A DNA stretch of 64,000 nt from Desulfobulbaceae bacterium (GTDB lineage Bacteria > Desulfobacterota > Desulfobulbia > Desulfobulbales > SURF-16), in contig JAHLLM010000006.1 in NCBI GenBank assembly GCA_020444175.1, positions 68,204-132,203 of the forward strand, written 5' to 3'. The position numbers were made by a program, and so were the translations under genes. This document shows positions 1 through 8,765 of this stretch, piece after piece. Each line of letters opens with the position of its first letter. The stretch's first letter is position 1. The notes under the pieces were generated by a model. The model saw only the letters and a program-made list of their open reading frames with translations. It was not told where the DNA came from and ran no database searches.

Positions 1-2
1 CA

Positions 3-1271
3 AGGGTGATTGCAGAGGCCAATGCAAGCATGGTGTATTTGGTAATTCCTAGCCGCTGGAAGAATCGTTTATCAATCGCTCATGCGATTAAACAACGTGA
101 TGCAGGGGTTGAGGTAATCGGTTCATTTGATTTTCATAAAGCTGAACGTCAGGCAAGGGCACAAGTAGATATTTTGGCTATTCGCCTTTACTATAGACGA
201 CGCATAACCTACCGCAGTCATCTTGATCCTATGATTGATCCGTTTTCTGTTTGGTTTGATAACCAGTTTGTCTTTGAAGCAGACAAGGTAAAATCGTCGG
301 AAGGAGAGCCAAAGATTGAAAACGACCTTAAAGAGGAAGTGAAAAATGCAGTAGTAAAAGGCGAGGGGGTAATTTCCACTTTAGTAAAGCTTTATAACAG
401 AAAAATGGAGATTTTATGGAAAAATTATAAAGCTGTTTCGGCTTTAGACCCTTCCATTCTGAATGAACTTGGGGTTGATACTAAAATGCTCAAAGGTTCG
501 TTGAAACAAAAAATTACAGGGTTAAAAAATACATACTGGAAAGAGTTGTTTGATAATTATCACACCATCACAAGCCGCTTAACTCTTTCAAGTCGGGAAG
601 CGATGCTTTCGACATTGCTTGAGAATACCGCTGTAGATTTTACAGAATCAAATGCATATGCTGTGACTGTTTGGGCAATTAAAAACGCAAACAAGTATTA
701 CGATAAGCAGTTAATTGATCTTGTTGAGCAAATGATTGATGCGGCTAATATTAAGTTGTATCAGTCGAATAAAAGAACTTTCGGCAAAGAAGAATGGCGT
801 TATTGCAGGATGCCGGAGGGCTTGAGTCGATTTTCACTTGAATTGCGGGTTGTCCTTTCCCGTAAAGGAGGTATTAATCTAAGCACTTATAGTTTTGAGG
901 CTTGCAATGGCCTTTCAAACCATGCTCATGATTTTTTGTCCGACATATGCACTGTTGCCAACAATCTTGGATATTTTTGTCAAGATAGTTCTAAAGATTT
1001 AGAATGGTGGAGTGGCAAGAAAAATATGTTTTCTACCCACGATTCTTCTCTCATGGAAGTGAAGGCTTTTAAGAACGGGAATATGCACATTAAGTTTAAC
1101 CAAAACTTTCTTAGAAAACTCAATGTTGAATTCGGGAGGCTTAAAGGTTGGTTGAAAAACAAGCAGGAAGCCAGCCAAGAACTTGAAATTCCTCTTGCTG
1201 AACTTGATATGTGTTTTGATGTAAATTTCCAACTTAAATCGTCGGATGTGCCACTGTTAATGGCAGCATAA
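3..1271 (+). CDS. Methyltransferase/DUF4942-type protein, 5' end cut by window
   Basis: The reading frame is open to the left edge, so the true start lies outside; GTG at 6 is only the first possible start seen. The visible N-terminal part (LVIPSRW, then VIGSFDF and ARVDI-like residues) looks like the tail of a class I SAM-dependent DNA methyltransferase fold, but its NPPF-type catalytic motif would be upstream and is not visible. The C-terminal ~200 residues (RTFGKEEWRYCR through KFNQNFLRKLNVEFGRLKGWL) match what I know of DUF4942, a domain common on plasmids and integrative elements and often joined to such methyltransferases. A strong terminator follows. Function is therefore probably DNA modification, by family only. 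The alternative is a DUF4942 protein lacking any catalytic part. Confidence 0.75.
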   Translation, partial: RVIAEANASMVYLVIPSRWKNRLSIAHAIKQRDAGVEVIGSFDFHKAERQARAQVDILAIRLYYRRRITYRSHLDPMIDPFSVWFDNQFVFEADKVKSSEGEPKIENDLKEEVKNAVVKGEGVISTLVKLYNRKMEILWKNYKAVSALDPSILNELGVDTKMLKGSLKQKITGLKNTYWKELFDNYHTITSRLTLSSREAMLSTLLENTAVDFTESNAYAVTVWAIKNANKYYDKQLIDLVEQMIDAANIKLYQSNKRTFGKEEWRYCRMPEGLSRFSLELRVVLSRKGGINLSTYSFEACNGLSNHAHDFLSDICTVANNLGYFCQDSSKDLEWWSGKKNMFSTHDSSLMEVKAFKNGNMHIKFNQNFLRKLNVEFGRLKGWLKNKQEASQELEIPLAELDMCFDVNFQLKSSDVPLLMAA

Positions 1272-1284
1272 TTCTTTGAAACTA

Positions 1285-1320
1285 ACCAGGGGGAAATAAA
1301 TTATCCCCCTGGTGCTTTTT
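1285..1320 (+). terminator. Rho-independent terminator
   Basis: Perfect 10-bp stem ACCAGGGGGA/TCCCCCTGGT with a 9-nt loop, followed by GCTTTTT. It lies 13 bp after the stop of the DUF4942 gene. Confidence 0.9.
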
Positions 1321-1488
1321 GGGGGAAGATTACATCTTCACTGAATGCCATTGCCCTCGGGCATCACGGCAGGCAGTTGAAATTATCTCTTCCGGCTTGC
1401 CATCGATATAAGAATTTTCACCTCTCGACAATCCTGTCCGTTTTCTGTGGGGTGGCGTTGTATGTTTTTTCAGTGTTGGGGTTAACCC

Positions 1489-1638
1489 ATGACGTTGTTT
1501 GCTGGTCTGGTATTGAGCTATGGAGTTGCCTTTGCAGCAGGAGACAAAGAACGGGGAGATTCTGGCAACGGGACAATAACCCAGGATTTGTGTGGGCCTG
1601 AGGATGATTGTGCAGGTGACCCCTATTGGTGGTTTTAA
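1489..1638 (+). CDS. Possible 49-residue secreted small protein
   Basis: A 49-codon frame starts MTLFAGLVLSYGVAFA, a good short signal peptide with an A-A-G cleavage region, and ends in an acidic Cys/Gly-rich tail (DLCGPEDDCAGDPYWWF). The composition looks like a genuine secreted peptide rather than random translation, and the two cysteines could form a disulfide. An in-frame TAA lies only two codons before the ATG and no good ribosome-binding site is visible, so the gene may have lost its 5' end or be inactive. A GC-rich hairpin follows at 1686. No family recognised. Confidence 0.4.
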   Translation: MTLFAGLVLSYGVAFAAGDKERGDSGNGTITQDLCGPEDDCAGDPYWWF

Positions 1639-1685
1639 TTAAGGTTGATCTCCCGGGAGAAGCATAGAGCCTATGTTGATTTCCC

Positions 1686-1725
1686 ATGGCGGCCCTGCAT
1701 CACGCCAGGCCGCCATTCCTTTCAT
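1686..1725 (+). terminator. GC-rich hairpin, possible terminator
   Basis: Perfect 9-bp stem ATGGCGGCC/GGCCGCCAT with a 13-nt loop followed by TCCTTTCATT. The T-run is poor, so termination is only likely. It sits after the small secreted ORF. Confidence 0.45.
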
Positions 1726-1889
1726 TCCAAACATCAACTTCTATTAGTTAGTGTCTTCCCAGAAATGAGAAATTTTGTTCAAAATCAAGGACTGCGAGAA
1801 AAATTACCGCAAGCATATATGCGATATGCTAAGGATATTTTTTTGAGTATGACGCAGAGTTTGGACAAAAGAACCATTTATGGCAGGCA

Positions 1890-2162
1890 CTAGTTTACTG
1901 CATCAGCCAACTTCTTCCCTGCCTTAAACTTAGCAACTGTCTTTGCTGGAATCTTTATATCTTTCCCAGTCTGGGGGTTCCTTCCGGTCCGAGCTGCTCT
2001 TTTAGAAGTGGAAAAAGTACCAAAACCAACCATGGTGACGCTGTTTCCTGACTGCAATGCATCGGTTACTGCATCCATAAATCCCTGTAACGCTTTTTCG
2101 GCTGCTGCTTTTGTAATATCTGCCGACTCCGCCATGGCGGCTACTAATTCTGTTTTGTTCAT
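1890..2162 (-). CDS. hup: HU family DNA-binding protein
   Basis: 90 residues, the standard HU length. It has the N-terminal [12 protein letters not shown] helix, the GFGTF turn and the [18 protein letters not shown] arm that inserts into the minor groove, and ends in [15 protein letters not shown] is a dimeric nucleoid protein that bends DNA and assists replication and recombination. The start is fixed by AAAGGAG seven bases upstream of ATG. It stands alone between the small secreted ORF and selO, so nothing links it to a particular pathway. It could be the chromosomal HU or an accessory copy; the sequence cannot distinguish these. Confidence 0.95.
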   Translation of the reverse strand: MNKTELVAAMAESADITKAAAEKALQGFMDAVTDALQSGNSVTMVGFGTFSTSKRAARTGRNPQTGKDIKIPAKTVAKFKAGKKLADAVN

Positions 2163-2299
2163 TGGTTCTCCTTTCTGAAAAATTCTTTGGAAATGTTTGT
2201 TTATAGGGGTTGTGCTCTTCCTTACACAATTTTCTACCCAGCGAGATGTAGAATATCAAGTCAAAACAGTAAACGACCAATTAAAAGCTTTAACTTTCA

Positions 2300-2437
2300 C
2301 CCGGGCAACAGACCGGGGCAGTGTGTATTCTTTCTCATAGGTCACCCTCCCCTGCCCTACCCTTCCACAAAAAAGCTCTTTTCCCTCTTTGGTAACGCTT
2401 AGATCAATAACGTGCTTGATAGAGCTGAAGTTGATGG
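2300..2437 (+). repeat. Dispersed repeat R1, copy a
   Basis: This stretch downstream of selO matches 6187-6312 in the same orientation. Shared blocks include GGC(A/C)ACAG(A/G)CCGGGG, TTCCACAAAAA(A)GCTCTTTT, GGTAACGCT(T/C)AGA and GATAGAGCTGAA(G/A)TTGATGG. It is diverged but unmistakable. No convincing gene lies in it. Confidence 0.7.
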
Positions 2438-2447
2438 CAGTTGAATC

Positions 2448-3899
2448 TCAGGTTCCACAGAAAGTTTGATAATTCTCATCACCATCCTTCGGAGGATCTT
2501 GATACAGAGATGTCTCTGTCAACTCTTCACAGGGAGAGAGAAGCACTTTAAGAAATTTTTCAGCCAATGTGGCCTCACCTGTTTGTTCACAGTCTTGAAT
2601 GACCGCTTCGACATGATGGTTCCTCGGGATTACGACAGGATTGTGTTGTCTCATTAAATCATGAACCTTTTGAAGGTTGGCATCTTGCTCACTTAATCGC
2701 TTTTGCCAAAGGTCAAAGCTGCCCCCAAGTTCATTTTTCAACTGAGAAGCTATAGCCTCAGATTTCAAAGATTTAGTAAGGAGATCAAAAGTGACCGTGT
2801 AGTCCATGTTCCGTTCTTTGATTCTGTTCAAAATAGAAAAAAGAAGTTTCTGATCCTCTTGTTGAAAGGAGATCAGACCGAGCTTTCTTCCGAGCATTTC
2901 CATATATACCTGCATAAATCGATCAGGAAAATCTGCCACAAGAGGTTCGACTTGTTCGATAGCTTTGTTTGTTTCGGCATTAATGAGTGGCAGCAGACAT
3001 TCAGCTAGTCGTGTTATGTTCCAATGTGCAATTTCAGGCTGCTTGCCGAAGGCATACCGTCCCATTGTATCAATCGAACTATAAACCGTCAGCGGATCGT
3101 ATTCCCCCATCATGGCACAGGGGCCATAGTCAATGGTTTCTCCAGAAAGTGATGTGTTGTCCGTATTCATGACACCGTGAATAAAGCCTACCCTCATCCA
3201 TTCTGAGACCAGATGAATCTGTTTTTCTATTACCTTCTCAATCAACCCGAGGTATTTGTTCGGGCTCTCTTTTAACTCTGGATAATGACGTTCAATCGTG
3301 TAGTTGCACAGAGTCTTGAGGGCTTGATGATCATTTTGAGCCGCGAAGAACTGAAAAGTCCCAATACGGATATGACTTGAAGCAACCCGTGTTACGATAG
3401 CTCCCGGCAATAAAGAATTACGAAAAACCTGTTCTCCCGTAGTGACGACTGCCAAACAACGCGTTGTTGGAACTCCTAGAGCGTTCATGGCTTCACTCAT
3501 TATAAATTCGCGAACCGCTGGACCGATTGCACAACGACCATCCCCTCCTCTGGAAAATTTGGTGGTTCCGGAACCTTTGAGTTGAATATCCAATCTTTGT
3601 CCAAATTTATCGATTACTTCTCCGAGAAGATGCGCTCTTCCGTCTCCGAGTTGGGGAACAAAGTGACCAAACTGGTGCCCTGCATAAGCAGTCGCAATGG
3701 GTTCTGATCCGGGCAAAATGCGATTGCCTGAAAAATATTGACCCAAGGCTATTTGATCCTGTTTCAATTCATTTGAAATCATGAGCTGCTCAGCCAAGCG
3801 GGAATTCCACATTATAAGCCGGGGCTCTCGAACGGGTGTAGGTCGGTTTTTCTCGTAAAAATCCTTGCCTAACCCTATGTACGTATTTGAAAAGTTCAT
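2448..3899 (-). CDS. selO: Protein adenylyltransferase SelO (YdiU)
   Basis: 483 residues covering the full SelO/YdiU pseudokinase fold, which transfers AMP from ATP to Ser, Thr or Tyr of target proteins and is linked to redox stress. Visible family motifs are [40 protein letters not shown], the [24 protein letters not shown] block with the metal-binding Asn/Asp, and the C-terminal YQTFCGT. Animal SelO has selenocysteine near the C-terminus; here the equivalent position is an ordinary Cys codon. The start ATG ([11 protein letters not shown]) matches family N-termini, although no strong ribosome-binding site precedes it. It is monocistronic as far as can be seen. Confidence 0.95.
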   Translation of the reverse strand: MNFSNTYIGLGKDFYEKNRPTPVREPRLIMWNSRLAEQLMISNELKQDQIALGQYFSGNRILPGSEPIATAYAGHQFGHFVPQLGDGRAHLLGEVIDKFGQRLDIQLKGSGTTKFSRGGDGRCAIGPAVREFIMSEAMNALGVPTTRCLAVVTTGEQVFRNSLLPGAIVTRVASSHIRIGTFQFFAAQNDHQALKTLCNYTIERHYPELKESPNKYLGLIEKVIEKQIHLVSEWMRVGFIHGVMNTDNTSLSGETIDYGPCAMMGEYDPLTVYSSIDTMGRYAFGKQPEIAHWNITRLAECLLPLINAETNKAIEQVEPLVADFPDRFMQVYMEMLGRKLGLISFQQEDQKLLFSILNRIKERNMDYTVTFDLLTKSLKSEAIASQLKNELGGSFDLWQKRLSEQDANLQKVHDLMRQHNPVVIPRNHHVEAVIQDCEQTGEATLAEKFLKVLLSPCEELTETSLYQDPPKDGDENYQTFCGT

Positions 3900-4037
3900 T
3901 AGTCGGATCCGTCACAAAGGAAAAACTATCGGTCTTTGCGTTACCGTAAATAGAGAGATGGAATTTTTGCAGACAAAGCTGGTTCAGAGCGAACCCGATA
4001 GGTCAGGTGGGAGTTGTGCGTGAACTTGTAGGGGGTG

Positions 4038-4166
4038 CTACAGCATAGATACAAGCCAGGCAACAAGCCCTAAGGCTACTATGGCCAAGGCTATAGGTTT
4101 AATTCCGTGCCATATTTTTGCTATCTCATCCGGAGATAGAGTTTTGTTCTGCTTTCATCCGCCCAT
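4038..4166 (-). pseudogene. Small membrane protein ORF interrupted by TGA
   Basis: Reading from ATG at 4166, the frame gives MGG, then TGA at 4155-4157, then 38 residues KQNKTLSPDEIAKIWHGI followed by a clean hydrophobic helix (KPIALAIVALGLVAWLVSML) and a stop. An overlapping frame begins with ATGAAAGCAGAACAA at 4158, so a single-base shift would give a normal ~40-residue small membrane protein. I favour a frameshifted remnant. A selenocysteine reading is possible but has no supporting homology. The rest of 3900-4037 and 4167-4725 shows no gene I can support; a hydrophobic frame at 4248-4475 may be debris of a membrane protein. Confidence 0.3.
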
Positions 4167-4725
4167 TGAATTGCCTTTTGTTATTTTTAGCACTATCTGC
4201 TGTTGGTAAATGTTACCAATAACAAATAAGCTTTTTTATTGCTGCAGTCAACTGATTGATCCCGATTCGTCAACCAATGAAAAACTTTCCGCCTTGAATG
4301 AGGAAGATTGGCCAGGCTCGGATAGAGTTGCTTCATGACTTTTCAAGGGCACAGATGTGTGCAAGTGACCGATGGCCAAAGCGATGAGCCGGAACAGGAT
4401 GAATATTCCCAGTACAGCCGCAGGAAAAGGTAAAGCGGTACTCTTCTGCGACCAGGTATTGCCAGAGTATAGCAATCATCGCCCCTACTGGCGGCAGCAC
4501 ATTCCCCGCAACCTAACCAATATTAAAAAGACCCTCCTTATGAATCAGGTGGTCCCTGGCTGTAAATTCCAGAAACGAAGAAAAAACTGGCAATCCACCT
4601 ATATTGTATCCCGCTCAAGATATAAAGGTTGTCAGCGGCAATCTGATAATGCATTAATAATTCCGTCCTTCTCCATAATGAAACAGCAGGTTTTTTGTTG
4701 ATTTCGTATCATACTGTATTGTAAT

Positions 4726-4745
4726 ATGTATTAATCTTAATACAT
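4726..4745. promoter_or_regulatory. Palindromic operator before kfrA-like gene
   Basis: Perfect 9-bp inverted repeat ATGTATTAA/TTAATACAT with a 2-bp centre, ending 33 bp before the preferred start codon of the KfrA-like gene. KfrA proteins are known to autorepress at such palindromes, so this is a likely autoregulatory site (inference). Confidence 0.6.
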
Positions 4746-4778
4746 CTATCTTCACCATTCCCGATGGAGGACCCTAAA

Positions 4779-5612
4779 ATGCCAAGAACCGGATTAAGCT
4801 TTGAGCAAACAAAAGCAGCATGTGAGAAGATATCTTCCCGAGGGGACAATGTTACATTGGCTGCAGTCCGAGCTGAGCTTGGAAGCGGTTCAAACTCCAC
4901 AATCAACAGACATGTTCGGAAATGGAGGAATCTCCATAGAGATCAGTCAAATGCCTCTCTGCCAGGTATCGACATTTCAGAAAACCTTACCATTGCTTTG
5001 CGAGCTGAAATCGCGCAGCACATTTCAACCGCAAAAAACGAACAGGAAAAGCTGATTGCCGAGCTGAAAGATGAAACAGATGAAGCAACCAATGCCCTTG
5101 AAAAATCAGAACTTGAGATAGAAACGCTTAAATCGGAACTTGAATCGCAGAAGTCAAACTATACCCTGATGGTTCAGGAGCTTGAAAAGGAGCTGGCTGT
5201 TGCTAGGTCAACAGAAGAACAGCAACGTCAGTCAATACAAAACTTGGCAAACAAGCTTGAAAATGAACAAAAAAAATCAAATGAGCTGGAGAAAAATCTG
5301 GCTGTTACTCTCGCTCAAAATAAGTCCCTGGACAAACAGCTTGCCGATACTATCAGCGAGAGAGATGTCACGGTCAAAGAATTGAAACAAAAACTTTCTC
5401 AGACAAGAAAAGACGACCAAAGTGAAATAAAGACATTGACCAAAACAAATAATGAAAACGAGAAGGCCGCTGCGGTTGCACAATCTCAGGTTGCAAGCCT
5501 GAAGTCCTCTGTTGCCGATCTGAAAGAACAACTGAGAGAACTCAAAGCCGCAAATCAGAACCAGAATAAAGAAATAGTTTCACTTCGGAAAGAACTTACG
5601 GCCCAGCACTGA
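4779..5612 (+). CDS. KfrA-like DNA-binding coiled-coil protein
   Basis: About 277 residues. The N-terminal ~110 residues (VTLAAVRAELGSGSNSTINRHVRKW) match the KfrA_N helix-turn-helix domain of plasmid RP4/R751 KfrA. Nearly all the rest is uninterrupted heptad-rich coiled coil (Glu, Lys, Gln, Leu and almost no Pro or Gly). KfrA proteins bind palindromic DNA, autoregulate and can form filaments that assist plasmid segregation; relatives also sit in integrative elements. The start is taken at 4779 because GGAGG at 4766-4770 is 8 bases upstream; the earlier ATG at 4764 overlaps that site. No ParA/ParB partner is in the window, and large palindromes flank the gene on both sides. Confidence 0.85.
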   Translation: MPRTGLSFEQTKAACEKISSRGDNVTLAAVRAELGSGSNSTINRHVRKWRNLHRDQSNASLPGIDISENLTIALRAEIAQHISTAKNEQEKLIAELKDETDEATNALEKSELEIETLKSELESQKSNYTLMVQELEKELAVARSTEEQQRQSIQNLANKLENEQKKSNELEKNLAVTLAQNKSLDKQLADTISERDVTVKELKQKLSQTRKDDQSEIKTLTKTNNENEKAAAVAQSQVASLKSSVADLKEQLRELKAANQNQNKEIVSLRKELTAQH

Positions 5613-5699
5613 ACCAAATGAAAATCTTAATTTGCTTATCGTTGTAAAAGGCATCTGACAAACACGCCCACTGACCCTTGCGAAAGTGTCACTGCATTT

Positions 5700-5718
5700 T
5701 CACAATAGAATATTGTGA
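5700..5718. repeat. Short AT-rich hairpin downstream of kfrA-like gene
   Basis: Perfect 8-bp inverted repeat TCACAATA/TATTGTGA with a 3-nt GAA loop, 88 bp after the KfrA-like stop. There is no T-run, so it is not a classic terminator. The rest of 5613-6423 holds the large palindrome at 5876 and repeat R1b; I see no supportable gene there. Confidence 0.5.
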
Positions 5719-5875
5719 TATTCAAAACGCGTATCCTCTCCCCTCCCCTTATTTGTTCTCCTCGCAACTCATGACTTTCCGATAAACCCCACTACGCAAT
5801 GCGCGGATCAATGCGAAAAGTCGGCATCCCTGCATTGCCTCATTTCACAAAACATCTTGCCGGTTCCCGCCTTTT

Positions 5876-5933
5876 CCGCAATTCGTATTGTATCATATTT
5901 ATAATACATAATATGATACAATACGAATTGCGG
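5876..5933. repeat. 23-bp perfect inverted repeat, large palindrome
   Basis: Arms 5876-5898 and 5911-5933 are perfectly complementary over 23 bp with a 12-nt AT-rich spacer. The arms carry GTATTGTA and GTATCATA/TATGATAC words that also occur just before the operator of the KfrA-like gene (4706-4722). Perfect conservation of long arms suggests a protein-binding or extruding site, or recent origin. It is not followed by a T-run. Confidence 0.85.
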
Positions 5934-6186
5934 GACCTCCCTACCCTGATCTTTTGCTTTTTCCCTCCTACCTGCAACACGAGCCCGGACAGGAATGGAG
6001 GGCTTCTCCAACAAGTGCCTTTTAAAGAACCTCATCACGAAGGATGACACTCTCCCTGGCGGGCAGGGTGTCTGCATTCATCTCCCTAACCCTCACAACG
6101 CGGTGAGGGGATCAAGGTGGACAGTCGACACCCGCGCTGTCTCTTCATCAGAAGCCCCCATACCCGGCACCCCGCCCTACTTTCTC

Positions 6187-6312
6187 CCAGGCCACAGGCC
6201 GGGGGATTGTGTATCTTTTCCCAACACCACCCTCCCCTTCCACAAAAAGCTCTTTTGCTTTGTAGGTAACGCTCAGACCATTAACTTGCCTGATAGAGCT
6301 GAAATTGATGGG
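6187..6312 (+). repeat. Dispersed repeat R1, copy b
   Basis: Second copy of the repeat at 2300-2437, same orientation, diverged. It ends about 110 bp from the 3' end of the TIKI-like gene; copy a ends about 10 bp from the 3' end of selO, so both copies lie at gene 3' ends. Confidence 0.7.
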
Positions 6313-6423
6313 AAAATTGTTCGTGAATCATTGATATTGCAAGAAGTGGTAGGACAAATAGCGCCCTGGATGATCTTTTTATCCTGAAAAGATAAAGAAG
6401 AAACAACTGTATATTTTATACGT

Positions 6424-7182
6424 TCACCAAACAATGACAAAATCAGCCACATCTTTACCGGTCATCTGCTCCGCATGGTTTACGAAACGGATTACCTGCA
6501 TGGCTGCATCAGCGCCAGCTCCGGTGGCCGTGCTTATTAACTGGGGTTCTTGCGGATCATTTTCAAAATGCTGCACGATATTACAAGTGCCATGGTCATT
6601 TTCACGTAATAATCCCCCAAGATATTGACTCTTCCCGATCACATCCTGGTGCCACTTGATTTCTTTTATTGCATGGGTTGAACCGACAAATACAAAAATC
6701 TTATCGTATCGACCTGTTTGAGAAGCTTGATGTATATTGCGATACATCGCGGGATCACGTTTTGCATTTTCATCATCCGTGTCAATGCCATGAACTGATA
6801 ATGGGTACTTTGTCTTCAATTCACCCAGGAACCGAATCATTTCTCTGTATTCTGGTGTGTCTATTATAGGTGAAGCGATTCTTTCTTTATCAGGTCTCTT
6901 CCCTCCCAGTAATTTATCTAAATCATCCTGATTTTCTTCCGGTATCTCCAAACATGCAAATACCGTCTCTCCATTTCTTAAGGCCTTCTCAACGAGAGAC
7001 ACAAATACAGTTTTGCATATTGGGCGATCATGGCTATCGCCAAGTAGAACGATTTTCCTATCACCGCACGAGAGATAAATGTCATCTGTCAGGTGATTAA
7101 TTTGCTCGGGAGTAGCAGTCAATACACTATACTTAAACTGAGGATAAGCATCCCAAGGTTCAAGATCATTCGTTCTTCCCAT
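6424..7182 (-). CDS. TIKI/ChaN-like protein, copy 1, frameshifted N-terminus
   Basis: 252 residues. Motifs GDSHDRP, CLEIPEENQDDL, GIDTD and VFVGSTHAIKEIKWHQ fit the TIKI/ChaN/TraB-type hydrolase-like superfamily. A close paralogue lies at 58654-59451. In that copy the same DNA segment encodes a signal peptide (MILYLGVVFISLCFNV). Here the equivalent reading frame (MILNLGMLILSLSIVY, from ATG at 7169) runs into TGA because one base is missing relative to the paralogue, about 47 bases after that ATG. The long frame starting at 7182 bypasses the signal peptide and would give a cytoplasmic protein with an unrelated N-terminus. It may be a fresh pseudogene, a sequencing error or a relocalised protein. 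It starts 2 bp after the DUF3088 stop, so the two are probably cotranscribed. Confidence 0.7.
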   Translation of the reverse strand: MGRTNDLEPWDAYPQFKYSVLTATPEQINHLTDDIYLSCGDRKIVLLGDSHDRPICKTVFVSLVEKALRNGETVFACLEIPEENQDDLDKLLGGKRPDKERIASPIIDTPEYREMIRFLGELKTKYPLSVHGIDTDDENAKRDPAMYRNIHQASQTGRYDKIFVFVGSTHAIKEIKWHQDVIGKSQYLGGLLRENDHGTCNIVQHFENDPQEPQLISTATGAGADAAMQVIRFVNHAEQMTGKDVADFVIVW

Positions 7183-7184
7183 TT

Positions 7185-7532
7185 TTAAGGATGCGGTTTC
7201 ACCCCGTTATAGTTCTCCCCTAAGAAATTACAAATCTCAATCGCATCATTGATAAATTTCTTCCCTGTGGACATGCTTTGCCGGGCTCCTTCAGGTGTCG
7301 TTGCTTCATCATCAAGGACAAGAACTGGGCAGTCCTGATTCTCCAGGCCAAGCTGACTGACAATTTCATTTCTTGGCCTGAGAAAATTAACCGAGATGAT
7401 TTCAATCTTCTGCCGAATTTCTGGAGAATAAGCCAAAAATCCTTCAACCACCCCGCAGTCAGGGCAATAATATGGTCCCTGGCCATTTGCTTCTGTCCAG
7501 GGGTTAAGCATGAATAGCGTATGTTTCCCCAT
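7185..7532 (-). CDS. DUF3088 thioredoxin-like protein
   Basis: About 115 residues. The pattern TLFMLNP, then YYCPDCGVVEGFLAYSPE, FLRPRNEIVSQLG and NQDCPVLVLDD, is that of DUF3088, a small thioredoxin-fold family of unknown substrate with a conserved CPDC pair resembling a redox CxxC. The start is placed at MGKHTLF (7532) because AAGGAG lies six bases before it; the ATG at 7550 overlaps that site. It forms an apparent two-gene operon with the TIKI-like gene. Confidence 0.75.
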   Translation of the reverse strand: MGKHTLFMLNPWTEANGQGPYYCPDCGVVEGFLAYSPEIRQKIEIISVNFLRPRNEIVSQLGLENQDCPVLVLDDEATTPEGARQSMSTGKKFINDAIEICNFLGENYNGVKPHP

Positions 7533-7595
7533 ACTTTTCTCCTTTTTCACATATGAGTAGGTTGACTTTGTATTAAAACAAACTCAAACCAGAAA

Positions 7596-8765
7596 TCAAC
7601 TCTCCGGCAACTCCGTCCCTTTGCTCATTATCTCCACGTATTGACGGTAACTGAACAGTCGGTTCCGCTTACGGGCAGTTAATTCTCGGACAATACCGAG
7701 CCGCTCCAGATGAGCCAGAGACTTATTGATGGTGGCCGCAGTTCTCCCGGTTTTTTTAACCAACGAGCTTGCTGTGGAAATTGGGTGCTCCATCAAGACC
7801 CGATGTACCAGTAATGTTGATTTCGCCGCCCGCCCAAGTCCGCTGATTTTTTCTTGATCTTGGTTTGAGAGTGTATGCAGTTGCTGGGCAGTCTCTACAG
7901 CCTGAACGGCAGTGACAATGACTGCTTCGGCAAAAAAGTCGAGCCATGCTTCCCAATCTCCTGTCATTCGCACATTGTTGAGTAATTCATAATAGTACTG
8001 CCGGTGGGTTTTGAAGTAGAGGCTTAAATAAAGCATCGGAGTCTGAAGAACTTTCTGTTCACACAATATCAAAGTGATCAGCAAACGGCCAAGACGGCCA
8101 TTACCATCCAGAAACGGATGAATGGTCTCAAACTGAACATGTGCCAGGGCTGCTTTCAGCAGTGCGGGTGTCGGCTCTGGTTGGTTGTGCAAAAACAACT
8201 CTAATTTTCCCAAGCATTCCAGCAACTGATCGGCAGGAGGCGGAACAAAGGCCGCATTCCCTGGCCGTGTGCCGCCAATCCAGTTCTGACTGTTTCTAAA
8301 CTCGCCGGGAGCCTGACTGCTGCCACGGCCCTTGGTCAGCAGCACAGCATGAATCTCTTTGATGAGCCGCAACGACAGAGGAAAACCTTCATCCAATCGT
8401 GACAGACCATGATTCAAGGCGGCAACATAGTTGCTCACTTCCTGCACATCATTGAGGGGCACCCCTGGCTCTTGATCAAGTTCGAACAGCAGAAGATCGG
8501 AAAGAGATGACTGGGTCCCCTCTATCATTGAAGAGAGCACAGCCTCTTTGCGGACATACATATACAAAAACAGAGAAGTTTCCGGTAACAACGCGGAAAC
8601 GCTGTCGAGCCTTCCTACGGCAAGCAGTGCCTGATCGAATTTATTCCGTAACTCAGACGACCACTCGATTGCTGGTTGCGGCGGAAGAGGAGATGGCACA
8701 AAAGCCTGCACCTTCTCTCCCACATTTGATACTGTGATGTAATGTCCCTGGAGTTCTCGTTTCAT
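7596..8765 (-). CDS. Fic family protein AMP transferase
   Basis: About 389 residues. A Fic_N region with the inhibitory helix motif S-x-x-x-E-G/N (SSMIEGTQSS) precedes the Fic domain with the complete catalytic motif HPFLDGNGRLGR. A C-terminal winged helix (TAATINKSLAHLERLGIVREL) follows, so this is a class II Fic protein with a DNA-binding-like tail. Such enzymes transfer AMP to hydroxyl side chains and are restrained by the Glu of the inhibitory helix. The start is taken at ATG 8765; a TTG two codons earlier is the alternative, and no strong ribosome-binding site distinguishes them. No antitoxin-like neighbour is visible, consistent with built-in inhibition. Confidence 0.92.
   Translation of the reverse strand: MKRELQGHYITVSNVGEKVQAFVPSPLPPQPAIEWSSELRNKFDQALLAVGRLDSVSALLPETSLFLYMYVRKEAVLSSMIEGTQSSLSDLLLFELDQEPGVPLNDVQEVSNYVAALNHGLSRLDEGFPLSLRLIKEIHAVLLTKGRGSSQAPGEFRNSQNWIGGTRPGNAAFVPPPADQLLECLGKLELFLHNQPEPTPALLKAALAHVQFETIHPFLDGNGRLGRLLITLILCEQKVLQTPMLYLSLYFKTHRQYYYELLNNVRMTGDWEAWLDFFAEAVIVTAVQAVETAQQLHTLSNQDQEKISGLGRAAKSTLLVHRVLMEHPISTASSLVKKTGRTAATINKSLAHLERLGIVRELTARKRNRLFSYRQYVEIMSKGTELPES

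Noticed and set aside
2448-3899. SelO as a selenoprotein
   Set aside because: The C-terminal position equivalent to Sec is an ordinary Cys codon (FCGT), so the nearby selenocysteine case is only the peroxiredoxin-like gene.
4248-4475. 75-residue hydrophobic frame
   Set aside because: Protein-like pieces in two frames suggest decayed membrane-protein debris, but no family or intact frame could be supported.
5995-6387. 130-residue plus-strand frame
   Set aside because: Consists largely of repeat R1b and low-complexity C-rich sequence; no ribosome-binding site or motifs.
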